NCBI GenBank assembly: GCA_903830015.1
Contig: CAIKSH010000309.1
Span: forward strand, 1-6,063
DNA from: an uncultured Solirubrobacterales bacterium
Lineage (GTDB): Bacteria > Actinomycetota > Thermoleophilia > Solirubrobacterales > Solirubrobacteraceae
Direction: 5' to 3'
DNA length: 6,063 nucleotides
Below, piece after piece: positions 5,753 through 6,063 of this stretch (positions are counted from its first letter, which is position 1; the number at the start of each line of letters is the position of its first letter). The notes under the pieces were generated by a model. That model saw nothing but the letters and a program-made list of their open reading frames with translations. It was not told where the DNA came from and searched no databases. The position numbers and the translations under genes are program-made.

Positions 5753-6063
5753 ATGGCCAATGGAGCCCTCGACGGCCTGGTGGTAGCCGACTTCGCCCGC
5801 GTCCTGGCGGGGCCGCTCTGCTCCCAGAACCTGGCCGACCTGGGAGCCGACGTGATCAAGGTCGAGAGGACCGGAGCCGGCGACGACACGCGCCAGTGGG
5901 GGCCGCCGTTCGTCGAGGAGGGATCGACCTACTTCCTGGGTCTCAACCGGGGCAAGCGCTCGGTGGAGCTGGACCTCAAGGACGAGGCCGACCTCGGGCT
6001 CGCCCGGGAGCTCTGCCGAAGGGCCGACGTGGTGCTCGAGTCCTTCCGCCCGGGGACCATGGA
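5753..6063 (+). CDS. CaiB/BaiF-family CoA-transferase, N-terminal part, cut by the window edge
   Basis: This is the beginning of a class III (formyl-CoA:oxalate/CaiB/BaiF) CoA-transferase, enzymes that move CoA between carboxylic acids; the substrate cannot be told from this portion. The 103 visible residues run MANGALDGLVVADFARVL, then AGPLCSQNLADLGADVIKVE (19-38), GDDTRQWGPP (43-52), YFLGLNRGKRSVELDL (60-75) and ADVVLESFRPGTM (91-103). This is the normal N-terminal order for the family (roughly 380-400 aa when complete). The catalytic aspartate (Asp169 in formyl-CoA transferase) lies beyond the edge. The ATG at 5753 is chosen because the ALDGL-V-V-D-F/L block starts a few residues from Met in relatives. 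No Shine-Dalgarno is seen at normal spacing; a GGAG lies about 17 nt away. It is divergent from the metallophosphoesterase gene across 29 nt, so promoters must be compact or overlapping and transcripts may be leaderless. Confidence 0.92.
   Translation, partial: MANGALDGLVVADFARVLAGPLCSQNLADLGADVIKVERTGAGDDTRQWGPPFVEEGSTYFLGLNRGKRSVELDLKDEADLGLARELCRRADVVLESFRPGTM

Noticed and set aside
4465..5889. A 474-aa minus-strand open frame covering the metallophosphoesterase gene and the start of the CoA-transferase gene
   Set aside because: It is a shadow frame in very high-GC DNA. The product is a monotonous Arg/Ala/Gly/Pro mixture without motifs, while the overlapping phosphoesterase frame has a full catalytic motif set.

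Overview
The window looks like two pieces of DNA from different bacterial lineages meeting near position 3210-3245. The left piece (about 1-3210) has moderate G+C: hand counts give 34 of 60 bases at 2281-2340 and 27 of 60 at 3121-3180. The right piece (about 3220-6063) has very high G+C: 47 of 60 at 3301-3360 and 48 of 60 at 5041-5100. The left proteins resemble Anaerolineae-type Chloroflexota. The right proteins resemble high-GC Actinomycetota, probably Thermoleophilia/Solirubrobacterales-like. Both lineage guesses come from protein style and composition, not from a database search.

Left piece, all on the minus strand: the glycine cleavage genes gcvH (5' end missing), gcvPA and gcvPB, in that transcription order and tightly overlapped. 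The two P subunits form the PLP-dependent glycine decarboxylase. It transfers the aminomethyl group of glycine to the lipoyl arm of H protein and releases CO2. The T protein gene (gcvT), often found upstream in such operons, is not in the window.

Right piece: a GNAT-family N-acetyltransferase gene (minus) ends just beside the truncated gcvH. It is divergent from a thioredoxin-fold protein gene (plus) that lacks the CxxC active site. That gene converges, with a 3-nt gap, on a calcineurin-like metallophosphoesterase gene (minus). The phosphoesterase gene is divergent from the start of a CaiB/BaiF-type CoA-transferase gene (plus) that runs off the right edge. These four look like ordinary separate transcription units with no shared pathway evident.

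No RNA gene, CRISPR array, insertion sequence or convincing new multi-gene system was seen. The main point of interest is the junction: either a chimeric metagenomic contig or, less likely, a real recombination that beheaded gcvH. The coding space is nearly full and there is no gene-free stretch over 300 bases.
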